Below are positions 52,325 to 62,912 of a stretch of 64,000 nt of DNA, piece after piece. The stretch comes from Acidobacteriota bacterium. Lineage in GTDB: Bacteria; Acidobacteriota; Vicinamibacteria; Vicinamibacterales; UBA2999. Location of the stretch: positions 62,001 to 126,000 of the forward strand of contig JAUYQQ010000021.1 of NCBI GenBank assembly GCA_030697165.1. Reading direction: 5' to 3'. Under the pieces are notes generated by a model. That model did no database searches. It worked only from the letters and a program-made list of their open reading frames with translations, and was not told where the DNA came from. Made by a program: the position numbers and the translations under genes. Position 1 is the first letter of the stretch. Each line of letters starts with the position of its first letter.

Positions 52325-52762
52325 CTAGGGATTCGGCACTACCGTGAGCTGGTTGTCGACGCGATAGCCCGGTGCTTCAGCGGCCGCGATGCGGGCTGCC
52401 TCGTCGCGCTGCGTCGCGGTCTTGACGGACCCCTTCAGCACAACTGACTTGGTTTCATGGAACGTGTCCACGTTGATGTGGCTGGCGTCGACCGTGCGGT
52501 CGGCCATCAGCGCTGACTTCACGTCGATGGTTTCGATGGCAGCAGCGATGGCGCCGCCGGCGTTTGCGGCCGCGTCGCGCGTTGCGGCCGAGGCATCGCG
52601 CGCAGCGTCGGCGGCGCCTGCCCTGGTGTCGGCCGTCGCGGCGGCAGCCGCGTCAGCATTGCGTTCAGCGTCCTTCTCGACGCCAGCGGCGGTATTCGAG
52701 CACCCTGCGAGAGCGAAGCCGCTTATAAGTGCGACTGCGAGATATCCGTTCTTCAAGCTCAT
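52325..52762 (-). CDS. BON-domain lipoprotein
   Basis: A 145-residue protein with a lipoprotein signal ([14 protein letters not shown], lipid-attached Cys). A long Ala/Asp-rich linker (about 25-75) leads to one BON domain ([43 protein letters not shown]). BON domains bind phospholipid or support envelope integrity under osmotic stress (OsmY type). It is probably transcribed with the CsbD gene downstream. Confidence 0.88.
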   Translation of the reverse strand: MSLKNGYLAVALISGFALAGCSNTAAGVEKDAERNADAAAAATADTRAGAADAARDASAATRDAAANAGGAIAAAIETIDVKSALMADRTVDASHINVDTFHETKSVVLKGSVKTATQRDEAARIAAAEAPGYRVDNQLTVVPNP

Positions 52763-53046
52763 CGGTCCTCCTGTGGGCTTCCGTGCCCGACACGGTTTGA
52801 CCTATCAAGTTCAGTGCCAGCCGTCCTGGGGCAAAACCCCGCGATTTCGGCCAACTATTGGAACCAGCGGGAGCAACCCTGGTCATCGGGCATCCAAGTG
52901 GGGATTGGGGCCGTGAGCTGACCCAGCTCGGGCACTGTTTGGGTAATCCGCTGCCAACAGTCGGCAGCACTGGCGAGCGAAGGCGCCAACTGAGCAGGCG
53001 TGTTCTTTGCATCGACCGGCTGAGTTTCCAGCAAAGGACCAATTTC

Positions 53047-56000
53047 ATGCACGTGGCTCGGAAGACGACCGGAAGCAAGATGCGCGCAGCGGCCGCAGGC
53101 ACCGACATCCTCGACCAGAAGCGGTTGTTGAGTGTCCTGTCGAACTACGAGCGCGGCGATTTCGCGGTGCGGATGCCCGAAGACCGCACCGGCCTGGCCG
53201 GCAAGATCTGCGATGCGCTCAACTGCACGATTGAGCGCAACGAGCGCCTGGTCAAGGAACTGGAGCGCCTCAGCACCGTCGTCGGCAAGGCCGGCAACGT
53301 CAAGCAGCGCGCCCAGATGCCGTATGCCGAAGGCAGCTGGAGTACTGCGATCGAGTCGGTGAATGCGCTGGTCTCGGACCTGGTGCAGCCGACCACGGAA
53401 GTGGCACGCGTCATTGGCGCGGTGGCCAAGGGTGACCTGACGCAATCGATGTCGCTCGAGATTGACGACCGCCCGCTGACCGGCGAGTTCTTGCGCACCG
53501 CCAAGGTCGTGAACACGATGGTCGCGCAGCTGGGCACCTTCTCCTCGGAAGTCACCCGCGTGGCCCGCGAAGTGGGCAGCGAGGGCAAGCTGGGCGGGCA
53601 GGCGGTCGTCAAGGGCGTGGCCGGCACCTGGAAAGACCTGACCGACAACGTCAACCTGATGGCGGCCAACCTGACCAGCCAGGTCCGCAACATCGCCGAG
53701 GTGACCACGGCCGTCGCCAAGGGGGACCTGTCGAAGAAGGTCACTGTCGACGTCAAGGGCGAGATTCTCGAGCTGAAGAACACCGTCAACACCATGGTGG
53801 ACCAGCTGAGCTCGTTCGCCTCGGAAGTGACCCGCGTGGCGAAGGAAGTCGGCACCGAAGGCCAGCTGGGTGGCCAGGCCGACGTGCGCGGCGTCGCCGG
53901 CACGTGGAAGGACTTGACCGACAACGTCAACGCCATGGCCGGCAACCTCACCGTGCAGTTGCGCGACATGTCGAAGGTCTCGAGCGCCATCGCCAGCGGC
54001 GACCTGTCGCGGAAGATCACGGTCGATGCCCGTGGCGAGATTCTGCAGATCAAGGACGTCATCAACACGATGGTCGACCAGCTGAGCTCGTTCGCGTCGG
54101 AAGTGACGCGCGTGGCGAAGGAGGTCGGCACCGAAGGCAAGCTTGGCGGCCAGGCCGAAGTGGTCGGCGTCGCCGGCACCTGGAAGGACCTGACCGACAA
54201 CGTCAACGGCATGGCCAGCAACCTGACCAACCAGGTGCGCAACATCGCCGACGTGACCACCGCCGTGGCGCGTGGTGACCTCTCCAAGAAGATCACGGTT
54301 GACGCCCGTGGCGAAATTCTCGAGCTGAAGAGCACCGTCAACACGATGGTCGATCAGCTGAGCTCGTTTGCCTCCGAAGTGACGCGCGTCGCCAAGGAAG
54401 TGGGCACCGAAGGGCAATTGGGCGGCCAGGCCGACGTGCGCGGCGTCGCCGGTACCTGGAAAGACCTCACCGACAACGTCAACGAACTGGCCGGCAACCT
54501 GACCGTGCAGTTGCGCGACGTGTCGAAGGTGGCCACCGCCATCGCCACCGGCGACCTGAACCAGAAGATCACGGTGCAGGCGCAGGGCGAGATCCTGCAG
54601 ATCAAGAACGTCGTCAACACCATGACCGACCAGCTGAACGCGTTTGCGTCGGAAGTGACGCGCGTGGCGCGCGAAGTCGGCACGGAGGGCAAGCTCGGTG
54701 GCCAGGCCGACGTGCGCGGCGTCGCCGGCACCTGGCGCGACCTGACCGACTCGGTCAACTCCATGGCCGGCAACCTCACCGGCCAGGTGCGCAACATCGC
54801 CGAAGTCACCACCGCGGTAGCCCGCGGCGACCTCTCCAAGAAGATTACCGTCGACGTGCGTGGCGAGATTCTCGAGCTGAAGGACACCGTCAACACCATG
54901 GTGGACCAGCTCAGTTCGTTTGCGGCCGAAGTGACCCGCGTCGCGAAGGAAGTGGGCACCCAGGGTGAGCTTGGCGGCCAGGCCGACGTGCCCGGGGTCG
55001 GCGGCACCTGGAAGGACCTGACCGACTCGGTCAACTCGATGGCCGCCAACCTGACCAGCCAGGTGCGCAACATCGCCGAAGTCACGACCGCCGTGGCCCG
55101 CGGCGACCTCTCCAAGAAGATCACCGTCGACGTGCGCGGCGAGATTCTGGAGCTGAAGGACACCGTCAACACCATGGTGGACCAGCTCAGTTCGTTCGCC
55201 GCCGAAGTGACCCGCGTCGCGAAGGAAGTGGGCACCGAAGGCAAGCTGGGCGGCCAGGCCGGCGTGCCCGGCGTCGCGGGTACCTGGAAGGACCTGACCG
55301 ACAACGTCAATCGCCTCGCCGCCAACCTCACCACCCAGGTCCGCGCCATCGCCGAGGTGGCCACCGCCGTCACCAAGGGCGATCTGTCGCAGTCGATCAA
55401 CGTCGAAGCGGCCGGCGAGGTGGCGGCGCTGAAGGACAACATCAACGAGATGATCGTCAACCTGCGCGAGACGACCGAGAAGAACACCGCGCAGGACTGG
55501 CTGAAGACGAACCTCGCGAAGTTCACGCGCCTGCTGCAGGGGCAGCGCGACCTGGCCACCGTGTCGCGCACCATCCTGTCGGAACTGGCGCCGCTCGTGC
55601 CGATGCAGCACGGCGTCATCTACTTCAACGAGTCGACGACCGAAGCGCCGGACCTGCGGCTGCTGGCCAGCTACGCCTATGCCGAGGGCGAGAACCGGCG
55701 CACGCGTTTCCGCGCCGGCGAGGGCCTGGTCGGCCAGGCCGCGGTCGAGCGCCAGCCGATCCTGCTGACCGACGTGCCCCACAACTACGTGCAGATCAGT
55801 TCCGGGCTGGGCGCCGCCGCGCCCACCAACATCTTCGTCGTGCCGGTGCTCTTTGAGGGAAAGGTCAAGGCCGTCATCGAGCTGGCCTCGTTCTACCGCT
55901 TCAACGACACCCACCTGAACTTCCTCGGCCAGCTCACCGAGTCAATCGGCATCGTCCTCAACACGATCACGGCGACGATGCGCACCGAGGAGCTGCTGAA

Positions 56001-58203
56001 GCAGTCGCAGTCGCTGGCGACCGAGCTGCAGAAGACCAACGAAGAACTGGAAGAGAAGGCCGAGCTGCTGGCCACCCAGAACGCCGAAGTGGAGCAGAAG
56101 AACTTCGAGATCGACCAGGCGCGCCTGTCGCTCGAAGACAAGGCGGCGCAGCTGGCGCTGACCTCGCGCTACAAGTCCGAGTTCCTGGCCAACATGTCGC
56201 ACGAACTGCGGACGCCGCTCAACAGCCTGCTGATCCTGTCGCGCCTGCTGGCGCAGAACACCGAGCAGACGCTTACCGACAAGCAGGTCGAGTTCGCCAA
56301 GACCATTCACGCCTCCGGCTCGGACCTGCTCGAGCTGATCAACGAGATTCTCGATCTGTCGAAAATCGAGTCGGGCATGATGGACGTGGATGCCGTCCCG
56401 GTGTCGCTCGCCCAGGTACAGTCGTACGTCGAGCGCACCTTCCGCGAGGTGGCCGGCAGCAAGGGCCTGCATTTCTCGGTGGACCTCGACCCGCGCGCGC
56501 TGCAGTCGATCATCACCGACCAGAAGCGCGTGCAGCAGGTGCTCAAGAACCTGCTCTCGAACGCCATCAAGTTTACCGAGCACGGGGCGGTGACGCTGAC
56601 GATCGAGCCGGCCACGACCGGCTGGACCCCCGGCCATTCCTCCCTCGATCGCGCCACCAACGTGGTGGCCTTTCGCGTGGACGACACCGGGATCGGCATC
56701 GCGTCCGACAAGCACCAGGTCATCTTCGAGGCGTTCCAGCAGGCCGACGGCACGACCAGCCGGAAGTACGGCGGCACTGGCCTCGGCCTGTCGATCAGCC
56801 GTGAGATTGCCAAGCTGCTCGGCGGCGAGATTCGCCTGAACAGCGCGGTCGGCAAGGGCAGCAGCTTCACCCTGTACCTGCCGTCGGTCTACGTCGCGGC
56901 CCTGACCGCGGGCGAGCGCGCCGAGGTGCCGGTCGAAAGGCGACTCGCCGTCGACCGCGCGCTGGCCGCCGAGGACACGCCGGTTGACGACAACCCGCTG
57001 CACGACGACCGGTCGCTGATCGAGCCGGGAGACCCGGTGCTGTTGATCATCGAGAACGACATGGCCTTCGCCCGGATCCTGATGGACCTGGCGCGCCAGC
57101 GCCAGTTCCGCTGCCTGGCCTCGGTGCGCGGCGACATCGGGCTGCAGATGGCCCGCCAGTTCCGCCCCGACGCCATCACCCTCGACCTCGACTTGCCGGG
57201 GCTCGACGGCTGGAACGTGCTCGATCGGTTGAAGCACGATCCCAGCACCCGCCACATCCCGGTCCATGTGATCTCGGTCACCGACGATCCGCGCCGCGGC
57301 ATGCGCCTCGGTGCCAAGACCTTCGTGGCGAAGCCGTCGGACGCGGATGAGCTGGGCGCGGCGTTCGAGGCCATTCGCGAGTTCAACGACCGGAAGATGA
57401 AGACCCTGCTGATCGTCGAAGATGACGAGGTGCAGCGGGGCACGCTGGTCGAGCTGATTGGCGACCGCGACGTCCAGATCACCGCGGTTGGCAGCGGCCG
57501 CGAGGCGATGGCCCAGCTCACCGAGCAGCAGTTCGACTGCATTGTCCTGGATCTCGGATTGAGTGACATGAGCGGCCTCGACCTGCTCGAACAGATGCGG
57601 TCGGACCGCGCCCTGTCGCAGGTTCCGGTGATTGTCTACACCGGCAAGGAGCTGTCGCGCAGCGAGGAGGTCGAGCTGCGCCGGCTGGCCCAGACCATCA
57701 TCATCAAGGACGTCCAGTCGCCCGACCGGTTGCTCGACGAGACCACGCTGTTCCTGCACCGGGTCGAGAGCGCCTTGTCGCCCGACAAGCAGCGCCTGCT
57801 CGACCAGCTCCACCGTAGCGATCCCACCCTGACCGGCAAGAAGGCGCTGGTCGTGGACGACGACATCCGCAACATCTTCGCGCTGACCAGCATCCTCGAG
57901 CGGTATGAGATGGACGTACAGTATGCCGAGAATGGCCACGACGCGTTGCGGCTGCTTGGCGAGAACCCCGACATCGACGTGGTGTTGATGGACGTGATGA
58001 TGCCCGAGATGGATGGCTACGAGGCCACCCGGCGCATTCGCGATAACAGCACCTTCGAGGACCTGCCCATCATCGCGATTACCGCCAAGGCCATGAAGGG
58101 CGATCGGGAGAAGTGCATCAGTGCCGGCGCCTCGGACTACGTGACCAAGCCGGTCGATACCGACCAGCTGATTTCGCTGCTGCGGGTGTGGCTGTCCAAG
58201 TGA
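53047..58203 (+). CDS. Soluble poly-HAMP hybrid histidine kinase with GAF and three receiver domains
   Basis: A 1718-residue protein starting at ATG 53047 (RBS aaagga, 8 bases upstream). No membrane segment. Order: a short N-terminal helix region; eight HAMP-type repeats (from residue ~105), of which six (202-753) are exactly 92 residues each; a GAF domain (~835-985); a coiled coil; HisKA with His1052 in [11 protein letters not shown]; HATPase (N-box [14 protein letters not shown], then DDTGIGI and GGTGLGLSI). Three receiver domains follow: ~1330 ([10 protein letters not shown]), ~1451 ([15 protein letters not shown]) and ~1598 ([14 protein letters not shown]). The arrangement recalls fungal group III (Nik1/Os-1) osmosensor kinases. 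The stop overlaps the next kinase gene (GTGA). Confidence 0.95.
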   Translation: MHVARKTTGSKMRAAAAGTDILDQKRLLSVLSNYERGDFAVRMPEDRTGLAGKICDALNCTIERNERLVKELERLSTVVGKAGNVKQRAQMPYAEGSWSTAIESVNALVSDLVQPTTEVARVIGAVAKGDLTQSMSLEIDDRPLTGEFLRTAKVVNTMVAQLGTFSSEVTRVAREVGSEGKLGGQAVVKGVAGTWKDLTDNVNLMAANLTSQVRNIAEVTTAVAKGDLSKKVTVDVKGEILELKNTVNTMVDQLSSFASEVTRVAKEVGTEGQLGGQADVRGVAGTWKDLTDNVNAMAGNLTVQLRDMSKVSSAIASGDLSRKITVDARGEILQIKDVINTMVDQLSSFASEVTRVAKEVGTEGKLGGQAEVVGVAGTWKDLTDNVNGMASNLTNQVRNIADVTTAVARGDLSKKITVDARGEILELKSTVNTMVDQLSSFASEVTRVAKEVGTEGQLGGQADVRGVAGTWKDLTDNVNELAGNLTVQLRDVSKVATAIATGDLNQKITVQAQGEILQIKNVVNTMTDQLNAFASEVTRVAREVGTEGKLGGQADVRGVAGTWRDLTDSVNSMAGNLTGQVRNIAEVTTAVARGDLSKKITVDVRGEILELKDTVNTMVDQLSSFAAEVTRVAKEVGTQGELGGQADVPGVGGTWKDLTDSVNSMAANLTSQVRNIAEVTTAVARGDLSKKITVDVRGEILELKDTVNTMVDQLSSFAAEVTRVAKEVGTEGKLGGQAGVPGVAGTWKDLTDNVNRLAANLTTQVRAIAEVATAVTKGDLSQSINVEAAGEVAALKDNINEMIVNLRETTEKNTAQDWLKTNLAKFTRLLQGQRDLATVSRTILSELAPLVPMQHGVIYFNESTTEAPDLRLLASYAYAEGENRRTRFRAGEGLVGQAAVERQPILLTDVPHNYVQISSGLGAAAPTNIFVVPVLFEGKVKAVIELASFYRFNDTHLNFLGQLTESIGIVLNTITATMRTEELLKQSQSLATELQKTNEELEEKAELLATQNAEVEQKNFEIDQARLSLEDKAAQLALTSRYKSEFLANMSHELRTPLNSLLILSRLLAQNTEQTLTDKQVEFAKTIHASGSDLLELINEILDLSKIESGMMDVDAVPVSLAQVQSYVERTFREVAGSKGLHFSVDLDPRALQSIITDQKRVQQVLKNLLSNAIKFTEHGAVTLTIEPATTGWTPGHSSLDRATNVVAFRVDDTGIGIASDKHQVIFEAFQQADGTTSRKYGGTGLGLSISREIAKLLGGEIRLNSAVGKGSSFTLYLPSVYVAALTAGERAEVPVERRLAVDRALAAEDTPVDDNPLHDDRSLIEPGDPVLLIIENDMAFARILMDLARQRQFRCLASVRGDIGLQMARQFRPDAITLDLDLPGLDGWNVLDRLKHDPSTRHIPVHVISVTDDPRRGMRLGAKTFVAKPSDADELGAAFEAIREFNDRKMKTLLIVEDDEVQRGTLVELIGDRDVQITAVGSGREAMAQLTEQQFDCIVLDLGLSDMSGLDLLEQMRSDRALSQVPVIVYTGKELSRSEEVELRRLAQTIIIKDVQSPDRLLDETTLFLHRVESALSPDKQRLLDQLHRSDPTLTGKKALVVDDDIRNIFALTSILERYEMDVQYAENGHDALRLLGENPDIDVVLMDVMMPEMDGYEATRRIRDNSTFEDLPIIAITAKAMKGDREKCISAGASDYVTKPVDTDQLISLLRVWLSK
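53650..55305 (+). repeat. Six tandem 276-bp repeats encoding HAMP units
   Basis: Unit boundaries (gtcaac codons) fall at 53650, 53926, 54202, 54478, 54754, 55030 and 55306, spaced exactly 276 bp with no indels. Long runs are near-identical between units, e.g. around aacaccatggtggaccag. A longer first unit begins at 53359 and a partial one follows 55306. Highly recombinogenic DNA inside a single gene. Confidence 0.9.
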
Positions 58204-59927
58204 GCACACCCGTCAACATCCTGGTCGTGGACGACCGGGACGAGAACCTGCTGGCCCTCGAGGCGGTGTTGAGCGATCCGGGCTACCGCATCGTGCGGGC
58301 GCGCTCGGGCCGGGAGGCGCTCAGGGAAGTGCTCGACCAGGACTTCGCGCTGATCCTGCTCGACGTGCAGATGCCGGGCGTCGATGGCTACGAAACGGCC
58401 GTGCTGATTCGCGAGCGGCCGCGGTCCCGGCAGACGCCCATTATCTTCCTGACCGCCAATGACTGGGGTTCGCAGCACGTGTTTCGCGGCTACACCGTCG
58501 GCGCGGTTGATTACCTCGTCAAGCCGGTGTCGGCGGACGTGCTCCGGTCGAAGGTCGCGGTGTTCGTCGAGCTGTTCAACAGGCAGGAGGCGCTGCGGCT
58601 GGCGCAAGCTGAGCTCGAGCAGCGGATTGCCGAGCGGACGCGCGAGCTGGCCTCTGCGAACGTCGCCCTCTCGGCCGAGGTCGAAGAACGCCGGCGAATC
58701 GAACAGGAGCGAGTCAGGCTGCTGACGCGCGAACAGGCCGCGCGCCTGGAGGCGGAAGCCGCCAACCGCTTGAAGGACGAGTTCCTGGCGACCCTGTCGC
58801 ACGAGCTGCGGACGCCGCTGAACGCCATCATGGGCTGGGCCCATGTGCTGAACCAGAGCACCGGCGATCGGCCCACGGTGCAGCGCGCCGCCGACGTCAT
58901 CCGCCAGAACGCGACTGCCCAGGCCCAGATGATCGAGGACATTCTCGACGTCTCGCGCATTGTCGGCGGCCGGCTCGTGCTCGATGCCCGCCCGGTGCAG
59001 CTGCGGGAGGTAATCGACGACGCCATCGACTCGCTGGCGCCGGCGTCAGCGGCCAAGAACATCCAGATCGTCCGCCGCCTGGCCGACGGCGTGCTCGTGC
59101 ACGGCGACCGCGACCGCCTGCAGCAGGTCGTGTGGAACCTGGTGTCGAACGCGCTCAAGTTCACGCCCAAGGGGGGCCGCATCGAAGTTGAGCTGCAGGA
59201 TGCCGACGGCGATGCGGCGATTCGCGTCACCGACACCGGCATCGGCATTGCGAGTGACTTCCTGCCGTTCGTGTTCGACCGGTTCCGGCAGGCCAACAGT
59301 TCCAAGAGCCGCCGCCATAGCGGCCTGGGCCTGGGCATGGCGATCGTGCGTCACCTGGTGGAGCTCCACGGCGGCACGGTCAGCGCCGAAAGCGCGGGCG
59401 AGGGCAAGGGCGCCACCTTTCGGCTGCGGCTGCCGCGGGGCGCCGACCTGCCCCGGGTAGCCGAAACCGCTGCGGCGCGGGTCGAGGACCGCGACGAAGA
59501 GGACGCGGCGCTCGAGCACCTGCACGGCGTGCACATCCTGATCGTCGAAGACGATGCGGATTCACGTAACGTACTGGCGCTGCTATTGCGGAAGCTGGGC
59601 GCCCTGGTGGAGGCGGTCGCGTCGGCACGCGAAGCCCTTGATCGGCTCACCGCGCGGCGGCCCGACGTGTTGGTCAGCGACATCGGGATGCCGGATGAAG
59701 ATGGCTATTCGCTGATTCGGCAGGTCAGGCAGATGCCGGCCGACCTGGCGCGAAAGCTGCCCGCGATTGCCCTGACGGCTTATGCGCGGCGGCAGGATGC
59801 CGAGGCCGCGCTTGGCGCCGGCTTCGACTGCCACCTGCCCAAGCCGGTGGCGCCGGCGGAATTGATCAGGGCGATTAAGGGAATTGTGGAAGCGTCTAAC
59901 TTGTCATCGCGTAAACCACAATATTGA
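58200..59927 (+). CDS. REC-histidine kinase-REC hybrid protein
   Basis: A 575-residue protein starting at GTG 58200 in GTGA overlap with the poly-HAMP kinase stop, so it is translationally coupled. An N-terminal receiver ([23 protein letters not shown], Lys in LVKPVSA) leads through a coiled coil (about 130-190) to HisKA ([12 protein letters not shown], His201), HATPase ([24 protein letters not shown]) and a C-terminal receiver ([21 protein letters not shown]). The receiver-first layout suggests it takes phosphate from the upstream kinase and relays it. Soluble, no sensor domain of its own. Confidence 0.93.
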   Translation: MSTPVNILVVDDRDENLLALEAVLSDPGYRIVRARSGREALREVLDQDFALILLDVQMPGVDGYETAVLIRERPRSRQTPIIFLTANDWGSQHVFRGYTVGAVDYLVKPVSADVLRSKVAVFVELFNRQEALRLAQAELEQRIAERTRELASANVALSAEVEERRRIEQERVRLLTREQAARLEAEAANRLKDEFLATLSHELRTPLNAIMGWAHVLNQSTGDRPTVQRAADVIRQNATAQAQMIEDILDVSRIVGGRLVLDARPVQLREVIDDAIDSLAPASAAKNIQIVRRLADGVLVHGDRDRLQQVVWNLVSNALKFTPKGGRIEVELQDADGDAAIRVTDTGIGIASDFLPFVFDRFRQANSSKSRRHSGLGLGMAIVRHLVELHGGTVSAESAGEGKGATFRLRLPRGADLPRVAETAAARVEDRDEEDAALEHLHGVHILIVEDDADSRNVLALLLRKLGALVEAVASAREALDRLTARRPDVLVSDIGMPDEDGYSLIRQVRQMPADLARKLPAIALTAYARRQDAEAALGAGFDCHLPKPVAPAELIRAIKGIVEASNLSSRKPQY

Positions 59928-60561
59928 CGCCGAAGCGGGTGTTGTCGTCGCGCTGGAAGCGCTTGTTGCGCCAGTCGTAGTCCCACTCGCAGCCGTAGTC
60001 CTTGTTCGAATACAGCACGCCCACGCGGTTGTTCACCGACACCCCTCGCAGGTAGTCGTGCACCATGTCGTCGCCCCAGCCGTTTAGTTCGTGCGCGGTC
60101 TGCGGCGGGCCGTCGGGGAATGGGAAGAACGCGCGGTACAGCGGGTGGGTGCGCGGCAGCTTGTCGAGGACGCCCGGTCCCGGAAAGGCCAGGCGCATCT
60201 CCTGCTCGAACGACGTCGCGTACAAGCCGGCGACATCGTGGTTGCAGTCGTCCGAGAACAGCAGCCCGCCGCGCTCCACGAAACGGCGCAGCTGGGCGCG
60301 TTCGGCCTCCGAGAAGCGCACCAGCTTGTGACCGGTCATGAACAGGAATGGAAAGGCGAGTAGTTCCTCGGAGTCGGCGGTGATCACGATCTCTTCCGGG
60401 TACACGGGAATACTCGTGTACTCGACGACCGAATTGAGGATGTTCGCGGCCACCTTCGGGTTGTAGTCCCAGTCCCCGGATTCATAGCGAAGGCGGGCAA
60501 ACACAAACTCGTGCGACCGTGGCTGGCCACGAACGGGGCGCGGCACCTGATCCAGCGTCAT
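59896..60561 (-). CDS. DUF4159 domain protein
   Basis: A 221-residue protein with the DUF4159 pattern: FVFARLRYESGDWDYNPKVA near the N-terminus, LLAFPFLFMTGHKLV, RFVERGGLLFSDDCN and LPRTHPLYRAFF. A GVLYSNKDYGCEWDY region and VNIVVYAM close the fold. DUF4159 proteins are usual members of MoxR/Bat clusters, but this one lies ~12 kb from the cluster at 40.4-47.2 kb. No signal peptide. The 3' end overlaps the kinase gene by 32 bp (convergent). Confidence 0.85.
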   Translation of the reverse strand: MTLDQVPRPVRGQPRSHEFVFARLRYESGDWDYNPKVAANILNSVVEYTSIPVYPEEIVITADSEELLAFPFLFMTGHKLVRFSEAERAQLRRFVERGGLLFSDDCNHDVAGLYATSFEQEMRLAFPGPGVLDKLPRTHPLYRAFFPFPDGPPQTAHELNGWGDDMVHDYLRGVSVNNRVGVLYSNKDYGCEWDYDWRNKRFQRDDNTRFGVNIVVYAMTS

Positions 60562-60644
60562 CAAATCAACGATATCAGCACTCCAGCACGTCCGCACCGT
60601 AGCACCCCAGCACCGGAGGTGGCTGGCACGGTTTGTGTTTATGG

Positions 60645-61754
60645 ATGAACATGCCTGACGAGCTGCGTCCAGAGGACAAACCGGCGGCCCTCGCCACCGT
60701 ACCCACCCGGATCACTGCGATCCAGGTGATTGCCTGCCTGCTGCTGCTGTTCGCGCTGCGCTATGCGGAGGGGGTCCTGGCGCCCCTGATGGTTGCGGTG
60801 CTGGTTGCCCTTGCCCTGGCGCCGCCGGTGCGCGCATTGTCGCGACTGGTGCCGCGCTGGGCCGCCTCAGCCGTGGTCGTGCTCCTGATCGCGTCGGCCT
60901 TCGGCACGACCGCGTATCTTCTGTCCGACCAGGTCACCGCGTTCAGCCGCCGCCTGCCGAGCCTGGTGCGGGAGGTGCGATCGGCGGTGCTGTCGGCGTC
61001 GCCGCGGCAGGGACTGTTGACGCAGTTGCAGCAGGCCGTCAGCGAGTTGGAACGGTCAACATCGAGTCCCCGCAATGGCAGCACGCCGGTGACCATCGTC
61101 GAACCCGTTGACGTGCAGCGGGGCGTGTTGACAGGCGCGCGCCGACTGGCGAACTACCTCGGCCAGGGCGTGATGATGTTGTTCCTGGTCTACTTCCTGC
61201 TCGCGTCTGGCGACATGTTCAAGCAGAAGCTCGTCAAGCTTGGCGGCCGCCGACTGTCCGAGCGGAAGATCACGCTGCAGATGATCGAGGAAATCAACCT
61301 CAAGATCGGTCGCTTCGTGTTCTACCAGGCGTGGAGCGGCGTCCTGGTCGGACTGCTGACCTGGCTGGCCTTCTGGTGGATTGGGGTCCGCTACGCGGGC
61401 CTGTGGGGCGTGGCCGCGGGGGTGCTCAACACCGTGCCGTATGCCGGTCCCACGTTCATCATGATCGCGTCCGCGGTGGCGGCGATGATCCAGTTCAAGT
61501 CGGTTGGCATGGTGATGCTGGTGGCGGGCGTGTCGGTGGGCATCACCGGTCTTGAAGGCTTCCTGCTCGCGCCGCTGTTTCTCGGGCAGGCGGCCCATGT
61601 GAATTCAGTGGCCGTGTTCGTCGCGGTTATGTTCTGGGGCTGGCTATGGGGAGGCGTCGGCCTCATCATTGCCGTGCCGGTGTTGATGATTGTGAAAACA
61701 GTCGCGGATCACGTGGAATCGCTCCAGGGACTGCGCGAGTTGCTCTCCGATTGA
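60645..61754 (+). CDS. AI-2E family (PerM/TqsA-type) membrane transporter
   Basis: A 369-residue protein with 7-8 membrane helices. Markers: an N-terminal pair of helices around FALRYAEGVLAPLMVAVLVALALAPPV with P-P motif, a central soluble region (~110-160), then LGQGVMMLFLVYFLLASGDMFKQKL, the L-P/N-T-V-P-Y-A-G-P segment and a C-terminal GGVGLIIAVPVLMIVK. Family members export small molecules or ions such as Na+ or AI-2; the substrate here is unknown. ATG 60645; ATG 60651 is also possible. Confidence 0.9.
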   Translation: MNMPDELRPEDKPAALATVPTRITAIQVIACLLLLFALRYAEGVLAPLMVAVLVALALAPPVRALSRLVPRWAASAVVVLLIASAFGTTAYLLSDQVTAFSRRLPSLVREVRSAVLSASPRQGLLTQLQQAVSELERSTSSPRNGSTPVTIVEPVDVQRGVLTGARRLANYLGQGVMMLFLVYFLLASGDMFKQKLVKLGGRRLSERKITLQMIEEINLKIGRFVFYQAWSGVLVGLLTWLAFWWIGVRYAGLWGVAAGVLNTVPYAGPTFIMIASAVAAMIQFKSVGMVMLVAGVSVGITGLEGFLLAPLFLGQAAHVNSVAVFVAVMFWGWLWGGVGLIIAVPVLMIVKTVADHVESLQGLRELLSD

Positions 61755-61866
61755 GGCGCAGCTTGGCCCGCCGTAGCTTTAGCGGCCGGTACGGCCATTG
61801 CACCTCGAGACCGCATCGAGCCCACACATATGCGCCGCGGTCTGGCGGCAACATCAGGAGAGTGAC

Positions 61867-62463
61867 ATGGCTGGAAACACGTTGAGAGATGCGTTCGTTG
61901 ACGAGGTTCGGGATATGTACAACGCCGAGAAGCAACTGCTGAAGGCGCTGCCCAAGCTGGCGAAGGCGGCGAGCAGCGATGAGCTGCGCACGGCGCTCGA
62001 AAGCCACCTCGAGGAAACCCAGGGGCAGGTCGCCCGCCTGGAGAAGGTGTTCGAACTGCTCGACGAGAAGCCGCGCGGCAAGCACTGCGCCGGCATGGCC
62101 GGCATCATCGAAGAGGGCAGTGACATGCTGCAAGAGGACTTCGAAGGTGCGGTCATGGACGCGTGCATCATCGCGGCCGGCCAGCGCGCCGAGCACTACG
62201 AGATGGCCGCCTACGGCACCTCGATCGCCTGGGCCGAGGCGCTCGGGCTGACCGAGGTCGCCCAGCTGCTGACCGAGACCCTGGAGGAGGAAAAGGCCGC
62301 CGACATGAAGCTGTCGGCCATGGCCGAAGCGGGCATCAACGACGCCGCGACCACTGACGACCCGGACGAAATGGACGAGGACGACGAAGACGAGCCAGCG
62401 AAGACCGAATCCACACGGGTCGGCGCGCTGGCCCGGTCAGCGAAACGTCGGGCGAAAGGGTAG
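61867..62463 (+). CDS. DUF892 (YciE-type) ferritin-like protein
   Basis: A 198-residue protein with a strong RBS (aggaga). The DUF892 core carries FVDEVRDMYNAEKQLLKALP, ESHLEETQGQVARLEKVFELL, a central CIIAAGQRAEHYEMAAYG with E-x-x-H, and LLTETLEEEKAADMKL. The acidic C-terminal tail (DDPDEMDEDDEDE) then a basic end (AKRRAKG) is unusual. YciE proteins are stress-induced and may bind a di-iron centre. It fits the general-stress character of this block. Confidence 0.9.
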   Translation: MAGNTLRDAFVDEVRDMYNAEKQLLKALPKLAKAASSDELRTALESHLEETQGQVARLEKVFELLDEKPRGKHCAGMAGIIEEGSDMLQEDFEGAVMDACIIAAGQRAEHYEMAAYGTSIAWAEALGLTEVAQLLTETLEEEKAADMKLSAMAEAGINDAATTDDPDEMDEDDEDEPAKTESTRVGALARSAKRRAKG

Positions 62464-62467
62464 GAGC

Positions 62468-62686
62468 CTAGACTGAGGAAGGCAGGCGATAACGCTGCCC
62501 ATCGGGGCGGACGAGAATGCCTGCCTTCACCAGTTCGTGCAACAGGTTCTGCGCCTGATCAGGGCTGAGCTGCCACAGGCGTGCCGCTTGGGCCGTGGTC
62601 AAACACATCCCCGGCATCTCGCGAAACTCCGCGCGGGCACGCGCGGCCAAGTCGGTGAGTTCGTGCATCGTCTGTGGTCTGTTCAT
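62468..62686 (-). CDS. Small winged-helix-like protein
   Basis: A 72-residue protein with a helix-turn-helix-like centre (LTTAQAARLWQLSPDQAQNLLHEL) and a wing-like end (VKAGILVRPDGQRYRLPSS). The pattern resembles the DNA-binding winged helix of small regulators. No partner is evident; the stop is 5 bases from the DUF892 gene stop (convergent). It may regulate nearby genes. The upstream gap (62687-62912) holds no convincing gene. Confidence 0.6.
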   Translation of the reverse strand: MNRPQTMHELTDLAARARAEFREMPGMCLTTAQAARLWQLSPDQAQNLLHELVKAGILVRPDGQRYRLPSSV

Positions 62687-62912
62687 CGTGCCGTCTCCCC
62701 GGCGCGACTTGATGCACTTTGGATGCCATCAAGTGGACGACAAAAGGCGGCGACTTTCACGACTTGCTGATTGCGCAGGAGAATGAGCGCGGTCGAGTAG
62801 TGCGCAATCCTTGCAATCGCGTGCCGAAGATTCCCCATGCGCTTCACAAGCGCAGAACCGGGCGATTTAAGAATTGCCGGCAAAGTGGCGGGACAATTGC
62901 ACTGCCACGAGC

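Noticed and set aside
52858-53046. Upstream extension of the poly-HAMP kinase
   Set aside because: The ATG at 53047 has a well-placed aaagga RBS; the upstream part is Trp/Gly/Pro-rich and not domain-like.
52855-58209. Very long open frames (up to ~1000 codons) antisense to the poly-HAMP kinase
   Set aside because: High GC and the repeated codon pattern of the sense gene keep the opposite strand open. The antisense products are His/Arg/Val-rich repeats with no RBS, signal or domain.
62687-62912. Short frames between the winged-helix gene and the LecA-like gene
   Set aside because: No RBS, no domain, composition of non-coding DNA; I see only a probable promoter region there.
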